Shown: positions 1 to 7,835, counted from the stretch's first letter. The stretch is 64,000 bases of DNA from Sinorhizobium kostiense (GCF_017874595.1 NZ_JAGILA010000009.1:176808-240807); one strand, 5' to 3'. Program-made: numbers and translations. The notes: generated by a model from the letters alone, not told the origin.

Positions 1-50
1 CCAGATGATGTAATATGCGCAAACGTCTGCTGATAAAGTGGTGCAGTCAC
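1..50 (-). CDS. possible 5' end of a gene leaving the window
   Basis: A very strong ribosome site (three tandem GAGs followed by G, on the minus strand) lies five bases before a GTG at 50. Sixteen open codons follow and run out of the window (VTAPLYQQTF...). I do not recognise the protein. An ATG in another position further upstream (about 73) is also in frame. The call rests only on the ribosome site and the open frame, so it is weak. Confidence 0.25.
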   Translation of the reverse strand, partial: MTAPLYQQTFAHITSS

Positions 51-96
51 GGGTGCCTCCTCCTCGTGCATGGACTGATCCAGGAGTGAAACTGCG

Positions 97-142
97 CCCC
101 CTAATAGAGGGGGGTGCCGTAGACCTAACATTGTCTAGGCAC
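97..142. other. two tandem hairpins in non-coding left end
   Basis: Bases 97-113 form a perfect 6-bp stem (CCCCCT/AGGGGG) with a 5-base loop. Bases 114-142 form a 10-bp stem (GTGCC, one bulged G, TAGAC against GTCTAGGCAC) with an 8-base loop. No T-tract follows on either strand, so they are not typical terminators. The rest of 51-307 shows no gene that I can support. Confidence 0.4.
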
Positions 143-307
143 TGATATCTGTCGGGATGTCCTTGAACGCCGCGCCTTTGGCTCCCCAGCCTCGCGATCG
201 TCGTTGTAGTCGATGACAATCTTAGCGAGCACGTGTCGCTAAACAACTCTCAAAAGTTAGGGTGAAGATTCGGCTCCTACGCAAGGAACGGGCACTCTGG
301 GATGTCG

Positions 308-511
308 TCATCGACGCTTCTTCAGCCAAGGATTCCACTCGATTCCCAAGGCTTTCGCAATCACGCGCCAGTCCCGACCGCCCATTCCAGGGATGCGCAG
401 CATCTCTTCGATGGAAAGATGCTGCATATCTCCGACCACCTCATATCCGAGCTGATTTAGCTCGGCGAGGAGCCATGGCTTCAGTTTCAAGTCTGCGAGT
501 TTCGTGTCCAT
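308..511 (-). CDS. small helix-hairpin-helix protein, RNA polymerase alpha-CTD-like
   Basis: This 67-residue protein has the fold signature of the C-terminal domain of RNA polymerase alpha: a leucine-rich start (LKLKPWLLAELNQLGYEVVG), then SIEEMLRIPGMGGRDW, resembling the helix-hairpin-helix that binds DNA and partner regulators. In that family the domain follows a long assembly domain; here it stands alone. A free-standing copy could bind UP-element-like DNA or compete with the polymerase, but that is inference. The ribosome site is weak (TCTC before the ATG). It lies beside XRE-type genes on the same strand. Confidence 0.5.
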   Translation of the reverse strand: MDTKLADLKLKPWLLAELNQLGYEVVGDMQHLSIEEMLRIPGMGGRDWRVIAKALGIEWNPWLKKRR

Positions 512-606
512 GTCGAGAGAAGATCAGGCCAACTCGCAGCGCGCAATTGCATGATTGTGCAATGATCCCGTCAATCTGACACCTCAGGGTAGGCGGCGTT
601 ACTGGT

Positions 607-993
607 TCATGACCGCTCCTGTTCGGCGAGCGCCTTCACGAGACTCACGACCCGGGCACGAACCTTCACGTCCTCGATCCGACAGAAGGCGCGAATGAGG
701 GCAAGCCCCTGGTCGCTCGAGACGAATTGCATCAGCTCCGGATGGAGCGCGGAAGGGCGGCCGGCGCCGCCGGCGCCGTTCGTGGCTTCAGCGGGCATGT
801 CTTCGAAGAAGTTCGAGACCGGGACCTGCAGCACGTCGGCGATCTGCTGCACGCGACTTGCTCCGACGCGGTTGGTCCCCTTCTCGTATTTCTGCACTTG
901 CTGGAATGTGACCCCGATCGCCTCGCCAAGTGTCGCTTCGACATGCACATCTACCGGGGCGGGCTGTTTTCTTTCAAGGGTACGTGTCAGCAT
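607..993 (-). CDS. XRE-family regulator with shortened DNA-binding domain
   Basis: This 128-residue protein contains FQQVQKYEKGTNRVGASRVQ, the recognition-helix half of the rhizobial XRE/Cro-C1 helix-turn-helix, followed by a hinge and the usual C-terminal tail (IRAFCRIEDVKVRARVVSLVKAL). In the family, about 20 residues (helix 1 and most of helix 2) normally separate the VDVHV start from LGEALGI. Here VDVHV is followed almost directly by EATLGEAIG. The reading frame is kept, so this looks like an internal deletion of about 60 bp. DNA binding is probably impaired, though the protein could still dimerise with a relative. The family comparison is from memory. Confidence 0.65.
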   Translation of the reverse strand: MLTRTLERKQPAPVDVHVEATLGEAIGVTFQQVQKYEKGTNRVGASRVQQIADVLQVPVSNFFEDMPAEATNGAGGAGRPSALHPELMQFVSSDQGLALIRAFCRIEDVKVRARVVSLVKALAEQERS

Positions 994-1112
994 GAATTCT
1001 CCGCATTTCGGCGACGGATGCCCCTGCCCCGACCCTATCGCAGTTCTGATAGTTTCTCCGTTTCTGGGAGACGCTCCTACAGCGTGACCAGGCCACTGGA
1101 CACTCCCGTTTT

Positions 1113-1408
1113 TCAGTGAATATCGGCGTTTTCAGTCCAATGCCCCGGCGATGGGCCTGGCTCCAGGTACCGGCCGAGAGAGCGAAGATATGCGACAATT
1201 TCCAGCAGGAGGAAATCCCGGTCCCCGAACACTTCATCATGCGGGCGAGCTCCTCGGCCGCGGCGTCCATTTCCTCGAGGTCGCCGAGAACGTAGCAGTC
1301 GTGGCCGATGGCGCAGATGTCACAGCCGGCCTCGATCACCGCGCCGACAAAGGCGGGGATCTCGCTCTCCAACATAAGCCGCCCAGACTCACGTTTCGCC
1401 ATATCCAT
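1113..1408 (-). pseudogene. frameshifted small conserved hypothetical gene
   Basis: Translation from 1402 gives MAKRESGRLMLESEIPAFVG and continues convincingly to about 1225 (EEMDAAAEELAR). The frame then turns into low-complexity nonsense. Moving by one base near 1219-1226 restores a coherent end (DEVFGDRDFLLLEIVAYLRS ... ending at 1113). One ATG lies at 1408 and another at 1402; the AGAGG site suits either. The product is unknown: a cytosolic protein of about 97 residues with a CDICAIGHDCY cysteine cluster. It lies between two XRE genes on the same strand. Confidence 0.5.
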
Positions 1409-1417
1409 TCATCCTCT

Positions 1418-1936
1418 TCAAGCGCTCGGCGGCCCGGGGGGCAATGGCGCGGCTGACGCCGTGCCATTGCCGCCGTGGCCTGTCGTTCCCAGCCGATTGA
1501 GCAAGCTGAAAACGTCCTGCAAGGTTTCTTCGTCAAAGCCTCGCAGCTTGTCGATGCGGGCCAGGAGCAGATTCACTTTGGTTTGGTTTTCGCCCGACAG
1601 ATGGAGAGCTGCCGGCGCTAGAAGCTCTTCCGGACTTGCTCCAAGCACCTCGCAGAGATGGATCAGACGGCTTACCGTCAGGCGGGAAACGCTTCCTTCG
1701 TAGCGGGCGTAGACCGCTTCGGTGATATCAAGCAGGGGCGCAAGTTTTCGACCGGGAGAGATTTCGCCTCTCGCGGGCTTCCCGGATACTGGCGGAGATT
1801 CTTTCTTCCAGCGCGGCGCTGAGTGTAATTCGACCGTCGGGGGGGGCAGCCGATAAACTGGTTTGTCAACGTCCGGATCATTGACTTGCTGCAATCCGCG
1901 ATCCGAGATCCATTGCTCCAGCGACGGTCCTGCCAT
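1418..1936 (-). pseudogene. XRE-family regulator gene with two compensating frameshifts
   Basis: One open frame (172 codons) covers the locus, but its middle is not protein-like. Reading 1839-1846 (eight Cs on the coding strand) as nine gives DGRITLSAALEERISASIRE, a normal XRE helix-turn-helix start. Removing one A at 1745-1748 returns to the long frame at KLAPLLDITEAVYARYEGSV. The two changes cancel, so length is kept while about 33 residues of the DNA-binding domain are garbled. The C-terminal part (IHLCEVLGASPEELL...) is intact. A slipping C-tract suggests the gene could switch on and off, or the indels could be sequence errors. Confidence 0.55.
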
Positions 1937-1966
1937 TCATCCTACCGGTGGTTGTTCATGGTGCAG

Positions 1967-1986
1967 ACCACTTTAATGGAAGTGGT
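1967..1986. promoter_or_regulatory. candidate operator (7-bp inverted repeat)
   Basis: ACCACTT and AAGTGGT face each other across six bases, 31-50 bp before the start codon at 1936 of the XRE-type gene. Its size and position fit an autoregulatory operator overlapping that promoter. The link to the XRE protein is inferred from position only. Confidence 0.4.
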
Positions 1987-2365
1987 TGTGTTCTTGGAAC
2001 CCTCAAAACGTCTTGGGTGGTATCAGTTTGGCGCATCGCTGACGCGACCCCGCTCTATGCCTTCGGCACGAAGACCGCAAAAAGCGTTCTTCGCCCAATA
2101 GGGTAACGATCGGTTGCGCAAGAGCCGCCTCGCGGCCTTCACGTCATGACTGCATCAAAATGCCTCTGAAAGCCGTTTACAGCTCGCGGTGAAATCAGCA
2201 TATTGCCAACCGGCAACGACAATCGAGAGTTGGTCGTGGCAAGTCGCTAGCCCTTCTTGTCATGCACCCACGGGGCCGTCCTGATCTGCGAGCCAGGGCG
2301 GCCCTTCTCGTATCTGAAATGGCGGCCGCCAGACGGCCGGCTTTGCCTTCCTGAAGGAGGGAAAG
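1987..2365. other. non-coding stretch, nothing firm
   Basis: No frame on either strand here has both a plausible start and protein-like composition. Open frames over 2195-2947 are overlapping and rich in Arg, Pro and Gly, as expected from high GC. The stretch leads into the hairpin-rich segment before the gene at 2639. Confidence 0.5.
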
Positions 2366-2622
2366 AGGGCGCTGCCCTCTCTCCCTCACAAGGGAAAAAA
2401 CGGTCTCCCCGTCCTTCCTCCCCTCGCCTCCGGCTCGCTCCGTGCAGGAGCGACGCAATCCGCATGCGCGGATTTTGCGTCGCCCCTTCGGCTTTGGCCT
2501 CGGGCGGGCGAACCCCCTCCGTTTTGTTCCCTTGCCTCCCTCTCTCCCGCTGCTCCGCGCGAGCACGGGGAGCAGGAGCGGGGCTCCTGCCCCTCGGGCA
2601 AGAGCTAGACCGCTTCGCGGAA
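2366..2622. other. hairpin-rich leader upstream of plasmid-type genes
   Basis: This pyrimidine/purine-skewed segment holds a train of perfect or near-perfect hairpins: 2366-2382 (AGAGGGC/GCCCTCT), 2450-2483 (14-bp stem starting GCGACGCAA with a 2-base bulge and ATGC loop), 2572-2590 (GCAGGAGC/GCTCCTGC), 2588-2600 (TGCCC/GGGCA) and about 2611-2621 (CCGC/GCGG). The segment ends just before the ribosome site of the gene at 2639. It may act as a structured RNA leader or as a promoter that folds when the DNA is single-stranded. Confidence 0.45.
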
Positions 2623-2638
2623 AGGAAAGGGCTAGAAA

Positions 2639-3094
2639 ATGGTAAGAGCAAACACCGCTTATGTGCTGGACCCGGAAACGACGATCTTTAAGCCGGTAGA
2701 GCTTCAGGTCGATCTGGGCATCCGGCCGCTTTACGCGATTATCGGCTGCCGCTTGCTGGAGGTCGTGCGGTTCGATGAGCGGCACACGCTTTTCGTCGAC
2801 GAAGAAGGTCTGCAGGACGGGTTGACCGCCTTCACCATCTTCGAAGGCTTCCCGCAGCCGATCGCAGGCAAGATCGTGCTTGTCGGCGGCGATGGCAGCA
2901 CGCCTTACACGTCCCCCCTCATCAGCCTTGAGGATGCAGCGAAGCATTTCAAATGCTGCCGCCCGGTCCTGGACCCGGTATTCGCAAAGGCAGACGAGAT
3001 TTCATCGGGCGGTATCATCATCGCCGGTGCGCTCGCAGGGTTGCAATGCCGCATTGAGCGCCGCGCCCCTACCCTTGTTGAGGGAGAGGCATGA
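2639..3094 (+). CDS. DUF3846-like plasmid accessory protein
   Basis: This 151-residue soluble protein has the pattern I associate with DUF3846: a hydrophobic lead (LYAIIGCRLLEVVRF), an acidic VDEEGL segment, then FEGFPQPIAGKIVLVGGDG. That family is found on phages and conjugative plasmids, often beside antirestriction-type genes; its biochemical role is unknown. The ATG follows a purine-rich site (GGAAAGGG). The stop overlaps the next start (ATGA), so the two genes are translationally coupled. The assignment is moderate because it relies on short motifs. Confidence 0.55.
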   Translation: MVRANTAYVLDPETTIFKPVELQVDLGIRPLYAIIGCRLLEVVRFDERHTLFVDEEGLQDGLTAFTIFEGFPQPIAGKIVLVGGDGSTPYTSPLISLEDAAKHFKCCRPVLDPVFAKADEISSGGIIIAGALAGLQCRIERRAPTLVEGEA

Positions 3095-4082
3095 TAAAAA
3101 TCGCGGCCCTCGAAAACAACATCCTCGCCATCGTCGCAGGAACCTTCGCCGCAACAATTGCGGCGGAGGACATCGAGCCGCAGTTTCATGCGCTCACCCA
3201 CTTTCCCGACCGGCGCGCAAGGTCAGAGCTTGCAGACCTGGCCGAGCGGCTGAATCTGTTCGCGGCTCACGTCGTTGAGCTTTGGAACAAGGCTTGCGCG
3301 CCGATTCCGGAGGCTGAAATCGAGGCCTTTGCGCGGCGGCATGTCGATTTGACGCGCCGCTATTGGGCGGCGGAAGGCCGTTGCATGAACTGGTTTATTA
3401 CCGGCCCTGCCCGTTTTCCCGTGGCTCGCAACGAAAAGCGCATGCGGATTTCGGACGCCCGCCGAGCCGATCTGAAGGCGCACGAGGCAATGGCCCGCAA
3501 GTCCGCCAAGCGGAAGGCCTTCCCGCACGGCACGGACTATGAACCGATCCGATCCGGCGATCCGGTGGCGATGCAGCGCATCGTTACCCGCATCGAGGAG
3601 GTGGCGCTTTCCATCGACCGGATGAAAGCCGCCAACGCGATCATCCGGCGCATGGTGAAAGACCTTTCCAGCGAAGAGGACATGATTGCCGCTGTTGTGG
3701 CCCATACCGGCCTTCCCACTGACGCCGCAGCGAGAGGCATCAAGTTTGCGTCGTGGCAATCGCGGCGCGGGTTCAGCACGACCAACAGCCGCGCCGAGCT
3801 CCGCCGCCTGCAGCAGCGCCTTGCGGCGCTTGCAAGGATGAAGGAGCGCGGCAATCAAAGCCAAGAGGTCGAGACGAGCGCCGGAGCCGTCGAGATCAAG
3901 GAGAACGCCGACATCGCGCGCATCCAGTTGATCTTTCCCGACAAGCCCGATGACCCGACGCGGCGCGTGCTGAAGGCGAACGGCTTCCGCTGGTCGCCTC
4001 GCAAGGCGCTTGGCAACGGCACCTGAACGAGGCCGGACGCTACGCCGCTGAGCGTGTGTTGAAGACGATCACCGCCGCCTGA
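3091..4082 (+). pseudogene. DUF3560-like plasmid protein, frameshifted near its end
   Basis: The frame from 3091 reads 311 codons and stops at 4026 right after LKANGFRWSPRKALGNGT. Restoring one missing base near 4003-4008 (CGCAAGG to CGCGAAGG) gives the expected GFRWSPREGAWQRHLNEAGR and runs to a TGA at 4080-4082. That GFRWSP-GAWQR ending is typical of plasmid/phage polyvalent proteins such as DUF3560. The middle carries a basic segment (RKSAKRKAFPHG) and a predicted coiled coil around residues 155-200. Only about 19 residues are lost, so some function may remain. It is coupled to the gene before it. Confidence 0.55.
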
Positions 4083-4109
4083 TCACTCTTCCCAACTCGA
4101 AAAAGGACA

Positions 4110-4562
4110 ATTCCGACGACCGAGACGATCTATTCCGTGGTGGAATTTTGCGGCAAGGGCGACCCAATTTTTGGAGGCACTGCCGCCGATTGGGCGCTCT
4201 ACAAGACCGAGAATGGTGCGTTCGCTTTCATGGGAGCCGCCGAGGCGCAGCGATGCAAGTTGGTTATGGCCTACTTCCCGACTGCCGCCGAGGCAGAGAA
4301 GGCCGGAACCGCAGCGAGCACTCGCAAGGGACTGATTTCCGCCCTTCCCGTCAAGCCCCGGCTCGAGGTGCCAACCGCACAGATTTCATGGATAGTCGCC
4401 AACAAGCATGTCGGCGAGGAGGACAGCGAGCTCGCGGAGGACTTCGCCGACAGGGCAAAGAGGGCGGGCGCGGCCGATCCGGATTTGATCGCGCAAATCG
4501 TCGCCTACGCTCTTGCTTGCCACCGCGCAAATCAGGCGTTGGTCGCGCGTTTCCGGCTTTAG
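4110..4562 (+). CDS. hypothetical plasmid-type protein, possible ATT start
   Basis: From GTG 4137 the frame encodes 141 residues (VVEFCGKGDPIFGGTAADWA...), soluble, with a helical C-terminal half rich in Ala. No function is recognised. GTG 4137 has no ribosome site. In the same frame AAAAGGACA precedes ATT at 4110, followed by PTTETIYS, which looks like a lost ATG start. I give the longer version; with GTG the gene begins at 4137. The gene follows the frameshifted DUF3560-like gene and appears to be part of the same transcription unit. Confidence 0.5.
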   Translation: MPTTETIYSVVEFCGKGDPIFGGTAADWALYKTENGAFAFMGAAEAQRCKLVMAYFPTAAEAEKAGTAASTRKGLISALPVKPRLEVPTAQISWIVANKHVGEEDSELAEDFADRAKRAGAADPDLIAQIVAYALACHRANQALVARFRL

Positions 4563-4652
4563 AAAACGTGCAAACGCTATTAGGACTACAACCGATGATA
4601 GGCCGCGCTATTCTCGGCGCGGCCCGGGAAGGCGATCAAGAGGAGCAGGCAC

Positions 4653-4958
4653 TTGAGCCGACACACCGTGCAAATCACCAACGGCACTGAAACGGACGAG
4701 CAGGGGATGATAGGCTATGATCCGCCCTTGCGGACGTTCTTTCTTCAGGCGTTTCCCGACCCGGAAACCGACGAATGCGCCCTTTGGTTGGGCGCGTTCA
4801 TTGAGGAATACCCGACTTTGGAATCCATCATCGAGGCTGCCCGCGCACAAGGTTACGAGGTGCGCGGCATGACGCAGAAAATGATGCTGGCAGTGCTAAA
4901 GGAAGTTGGACCGAGGCGCCCGCCGAGCATTGGTGAACAACTCGGCATTGTGCGGTAA
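4653..4958 (+). CDS. hypothetical plasmid-type protein
   Basis: A TTG start at 4653 sits seven bases after GAGGAG; no ATG gives a better choice. The 101-residue product (SRHTVQITNGTETDEQGMIG...) has acidic N-terminal and basic C-terminal parts and no membrane segment. I do not recognise a domain. It is the last gene of the plus-strand group starting at 2639, separated from the previous gene by about 90 bp. Confidence 0.5.
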   Translation: MSRHTVQITNGTETDEQGMIGYDPPLRTFFLQAFPDPETDECALWLGAFIEEYPTLESIIEAARAQGYEVRGMTQKMMLAVLKEVGPRRPPSIGEQLGIVR

Positions 4959-5114
4959 GAAGGACGACAGCAGTTTCGAGGGCGGAAGCAGCAGCGCCGG
5001 GCCAGCGGCGCATTCGGGGAGGATGGGCCACCCCGACCGAGGCGACGGCCTCGCCCTCGAACCGGAGGTGTTGCATGTGGTTCCTACCACTTAGCATCAC
5101 CCTAGACGTGAAAA

Positions 5115-5280
5115 GGACCCGGACCACCTGGCAAGTGCGGATCCGAGTCCAATTCTCAATCTAGGAAACGGGGGCGGGCCGAAAGGCTCGTCCCCACTCC
5201 GGAAATCAATATAGGCGATTTCCGCTCGAACTTCAAAGCGCTCCAGCCGTCCCAGCCCGCATCGAGCGGGCCAGGGACGG
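5115..5280. other. three strong hairpins in a non-coding region
   Basis: Within 166 bp three stems occur: 5115-5150 (GGACCCGGA against TCCGAGTCC, one mismatch, with inner CCAC/GTG pairing), 5170-5195 (11-bp stem with two G-U pairs if read as plus-strand RNA and a GAAA tetraloop) and 5247-5280 (CCGTCCC and GCCCGC pairing with GCGGGC and GGGACGG around a 5-base loop). No T-tracts follow. Together they could be a structured RNA or a plasmid DNA-processing site. The remainder of 4959-5729 shows no gene I can support. Confidence 0.4.
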
Positions 5281-5729
5281 AACGAGGGGCAGCCTTGACA
5301 CCCCTCCCCTCGTGCTCCCCTCCCCATCCACGGCGGCCGCTCGCAAGCGGGCCGGCTCACTTCGGATTGTGTCGGCTGTTGAAGACCTGGTTACGCGCCT
5401 GACCCGCTGCAGCGAGACGGATCCGGCGGCCGGACGGCGACTTGCCGATTGACGGCGAACGCGGCGGCCGGGGCTACGAAGGCCGCGCTTCCCGGCCTCT
5501 CCTTTGTGGCTATGCGCAAATCTAATGCTGCGCACGATACGTCAGGCCCGGCCTTGGCGTGCAACCCAAGGGGTCCAACTATGGAAGACTTCGTGACCAT
5601 GACGAGCGATCGCCGAGAAGCGGACCACGAATTGTGGGGGCATTCCGGTGTCGGACAGCAAATATTGAAGAAGTTGTCGAACCGCTTGTTGGGCAGTCGG
5701 ACCCGCCTTCGCCGTTCAGACGGCGAATG

Positions 5730-5885
5730 CTAAACCTCTTGTAGCTGCCCTTTCAACTGGTCCACGGACGCCGCTGACTGGTACGCTGAACCAGAGCCGC
5801 GGTAAAACGCAACGTGCTCTTCCATGGCGACCGTCCATATGACGAGGGGCGCATGAACCATCACATAGAAAAAGAAGATAGGCAT
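5730..5885 (-). CDS. 51-residue small protein, hydrophobic N-terminus
   Basis: A perfect ribosome site (AAAGGAGG) lies seven bases before ATG 5885. The frame begins MPIFFFYVMVHAPLVIWTVA, a single hydrophobic segment of about 20 residues, then a short polar tail (EEHVAFYRGSGSAYQS... ending LQEV). This suggests a small membrane-anchored or exported protein, or the start of a longer protein cut short. I do not recognise a family. It is too short for ordinary gene callers. It points away from the larger membrane protein gene at 6210-7730, on the same strand and downstream of it. Confidence 0.5.
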   Translation of the reverse strand: MPIFFFYVMVHAPLVIWTVAMEEHVAFYRGSGSAYQSAASVDQLKGQLQEV

Positions 5886-6022
5886 TTAGTTGCCTCCTTT
5901 GCGAGTTTGCCATTGGCGGAACGCGCGGCGCGGTTGTCCAGTTCCTCGGCAATACGATTTGGAACTACGCTGTTGCAACTATTAGGAAAACCCCGCAGAG
6001 CAGAGCGAGACCACTCCGTGGC

Positions 6023-6109
6023 GTTGACCATTACGACCGCCGCCACCTCGAGCTTAAGCTCACCGATCACGAAAAGGGTGAACTGATCGAGTATCTCAAT
6101 TCAATCTGA
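6023..6109 (+). pseudogene. C-terminal remnant resembling di-haem cytochrome c peroxidase
   Basis: Twenty-eight codons ending in TGA read VDHYDRRHLELKLTDHEKGE plus LIEYLNSI. DHYDR...L.LT..EK.DLIEYL is the typical last stretch of MauG/CcpA-type di-haem peroxidases. Nothing upstream in any frame gives the haem motifs, so only the tail survives. It lies about 100 bp from the end of the membrane protein gene on the other strand. The identification is from memory and covers a short segment. Confidence 0.4.
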
Positions 6110-6209
6110 CGCAGGTTGGAAGTAAGGACGGGCGTCACTCAATCATGTAGCGGAAGAGGTTAAAGCCAGTTGTCAATTGTCCCGTAAAGCATCAAGAGGC
6201 AGTTGAGCA

Positions 6210-7730
6210 CTAGGCCCGGCGTGAATGTTCGGGCGTTCGTGTAACAGCCAATGCACCGAACAGCGCCACGAACGCCGCGAGCCCGACCCAGCCGATGATT
6301 TGGCGCGTGCGCTCTTGGTTTTCCGGCATCTCGAGGGCCTCCACTTTCGGCCAAATGACATGAATGTAGCCATCCGGCTCGGCGGCTAGGCTCTTGTCTT
6401 CGGTGGCGATCTCCAGCATCACGCCCTGCATGGGCCCATCGGTGAGGACCATGACATGGGCGGGTGCGGCTCGCGCGATCACCTCGCCGTTGCGGCTCAC
6501 TTCCGCCCAGCCCCAGAGCGCGATCTTCGGCCGCATCCGTGGCAGCTTGCTGGTGCCTATGCCCGTATCGCCATGCATCTCGTGCTCGAGGACAGCGCCC
6601 GACCACGTTGTGTACAGCCCGAGCGGATGTCGCGGCATTGGCCTATCGATCTTGACGTCATAGGTGGCCTCGCCCCCGGTGAACCGGGCGGTGACCGTCA
6701 TCGCATCGGTGTTCTGCACGTGCGACCAGCGGTTTCCCATCTCCACCGCCTGGATGGTGATCGTGCCGGTCACCGGTTGCGTGGTGTTCATGTTTACCGC
6801 ATCGGGCCCCACGACCCGGACAGCTTGGCCCGAGGCGCGCGCCGAAGCCGCCAAGCCATCGGTGCCTCTGCTCTGCGCGTATAGCGGGTCGGCAGGCAAG
6901 CTCATCATCATTCCAGCGATAGCGACGCTTGAGACAGTGATCATCCGCCGGTTCTTCATGGCCCATCCTCCGACCCACCAGCCGATCACCGCGGAGACGA
7001 AGCCACCCGGAAACGAGAACCACCACAGGTCCCAATAGCCGGAATAATACGGCTGCTCGAACGGCAGCCCGCGCGGTCCGAGATACATGCTGTAGGTCGT
7101 CCAGACGAGCGCGAGCATCAGCGCCCCCAAAGCCACACCGGTGCGTCCGGCGCCGGCATATGCCGTCCAGACGCAAACGAAAACGAAACTGATCAGCAGG
7201 CGCTGGACGAAAAAGGTGATGCCGGGGAAGTCCTGCAGCAGCAGGAGTTGGGTAAAGATTCCGTCGGTCGCCACAATGATCACGGACGTCACCAGCCCAT
7301 AGACGACGAAACGCCATGTCTCACCCCGCTCAGCCTCGAGCACCGGATGATTGCGGCGCCACAGCCAGAGCGCCAATGCGTATCCGCCAAGAATGGCAAG
7401 GAAGTGCACCGGCAGGCCGGTGACCCAGAGATGATTGAAGTCGAGCCATTCCGGTTCCTGCGGTAAGCCAACCGGCGCCAGCCATTGATAGTAGATTTCG
7501 AGGATTAGGGTATGCACCGCCGTCAGAACCAGGCCGGGCACGATGCCAATTCCGATGAACGCAGTGCCGAACAGGAACACCGTGGTGATCAGGAAGGTTT
7601 TTGTCACCCAATAGGTCCAGTAGGGATCGTTCTCCCATAGTAGTCCGTGGGCGATGGAGGCATCGACGAAGATCGCCGCAAGTCCGACAAGAATGCTGAA
7701 CTTGATTGTGTCTTTCGCGACCAGAAACAT
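6210..7730 (-). CDS. multi-pass membrane protein fused to an exported domain, unknown function
   Basis: I choose ATG 7730 because GGGAG lies six bases before it; an ATG at 7745 is also in frame. The 506-residue product has about seven membrane segments in residues 1-260, with aromatic-rich loops (LLWENDPYWTYW, PYYSGYWDLWWFSFPGG). Residues about 265-290 look like an internal signal anchor (VSSVAIAGMMMSLPADPLYA). A soluble domain of about 180 residues follows, probably periplasmic, then a last membrane segment near the end. The soluble domain contains several His and Met (VLEHEMHGDTGIG). I do not recognise either half. The layout suggests a membrane sensor or carrier with an outside binding domain. 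Confidence 0.65.
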   Translation of the reverse strand: MFLVAKDTIKFSILVGLAAIFVDASIAHGLLWENDPYWTYWVTKTFLITTVFLFGTAFIGIGIVPGLVLTAVHTLILEIYYQWLAPVGLPQEPEWLDFNHLWVTGLPVHFLAILGGYALALWLWRRNHPVLEAERGETWRFVVYGLVTSVIIVATDGIFTQLLLLQDFPGITFFVQRLLISFVFVCVWTAYAGAGRTGVALGALMLALVWTTYSMYLGPRGLPFEQPYYSGYWDLWWFSFPGGFVSAVIGWWVGGWAMKNRRMITVSSVAIAGMMMSLPADPLYAQSRGTDGLAASARASGQAVRVVGPDAVNMNTTQPVTGTITIQAVEMGNRWSHVQNTDAMTVTARFTGGEATYDVKIDRPMPRHPLGLYTTWSGAVLEHEMHGDTGIGTSKLPRMRPKIALWGWAEVSRNGEVIARAAPAHVMVLTDGPMQGVMLEIATEDKSLAAEPDGYIHVIWPKVEALEMPENQERTRQIIGWVGLAAFVALFGALAVTRTPEHSRRA

Positions 7731-7835
7731 AAGCCGCTCCCGCATAACGCGATTTCTGCATCAAATCGCGAAATTCCGGGAATGTTCCTCCATCTTCGCG
7801 AGACCACTTTCTCGCGCGGTATGGCGTCGTTTCGC

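Noticed and set aside
2195..2947. 250-codon minus-strand frame overlapping the DUF3846-like gene
   Set aside because: Its composition is dominated by Arg, Gly and Ala and it covers the hairpin train; no ribosome site.
5449..5733. 94-codon plus-strand frame in the empty interval
   Set aside because: No ribosome site, no domain, and overlaps the end of the better supported 51-codon minus-strand gene.
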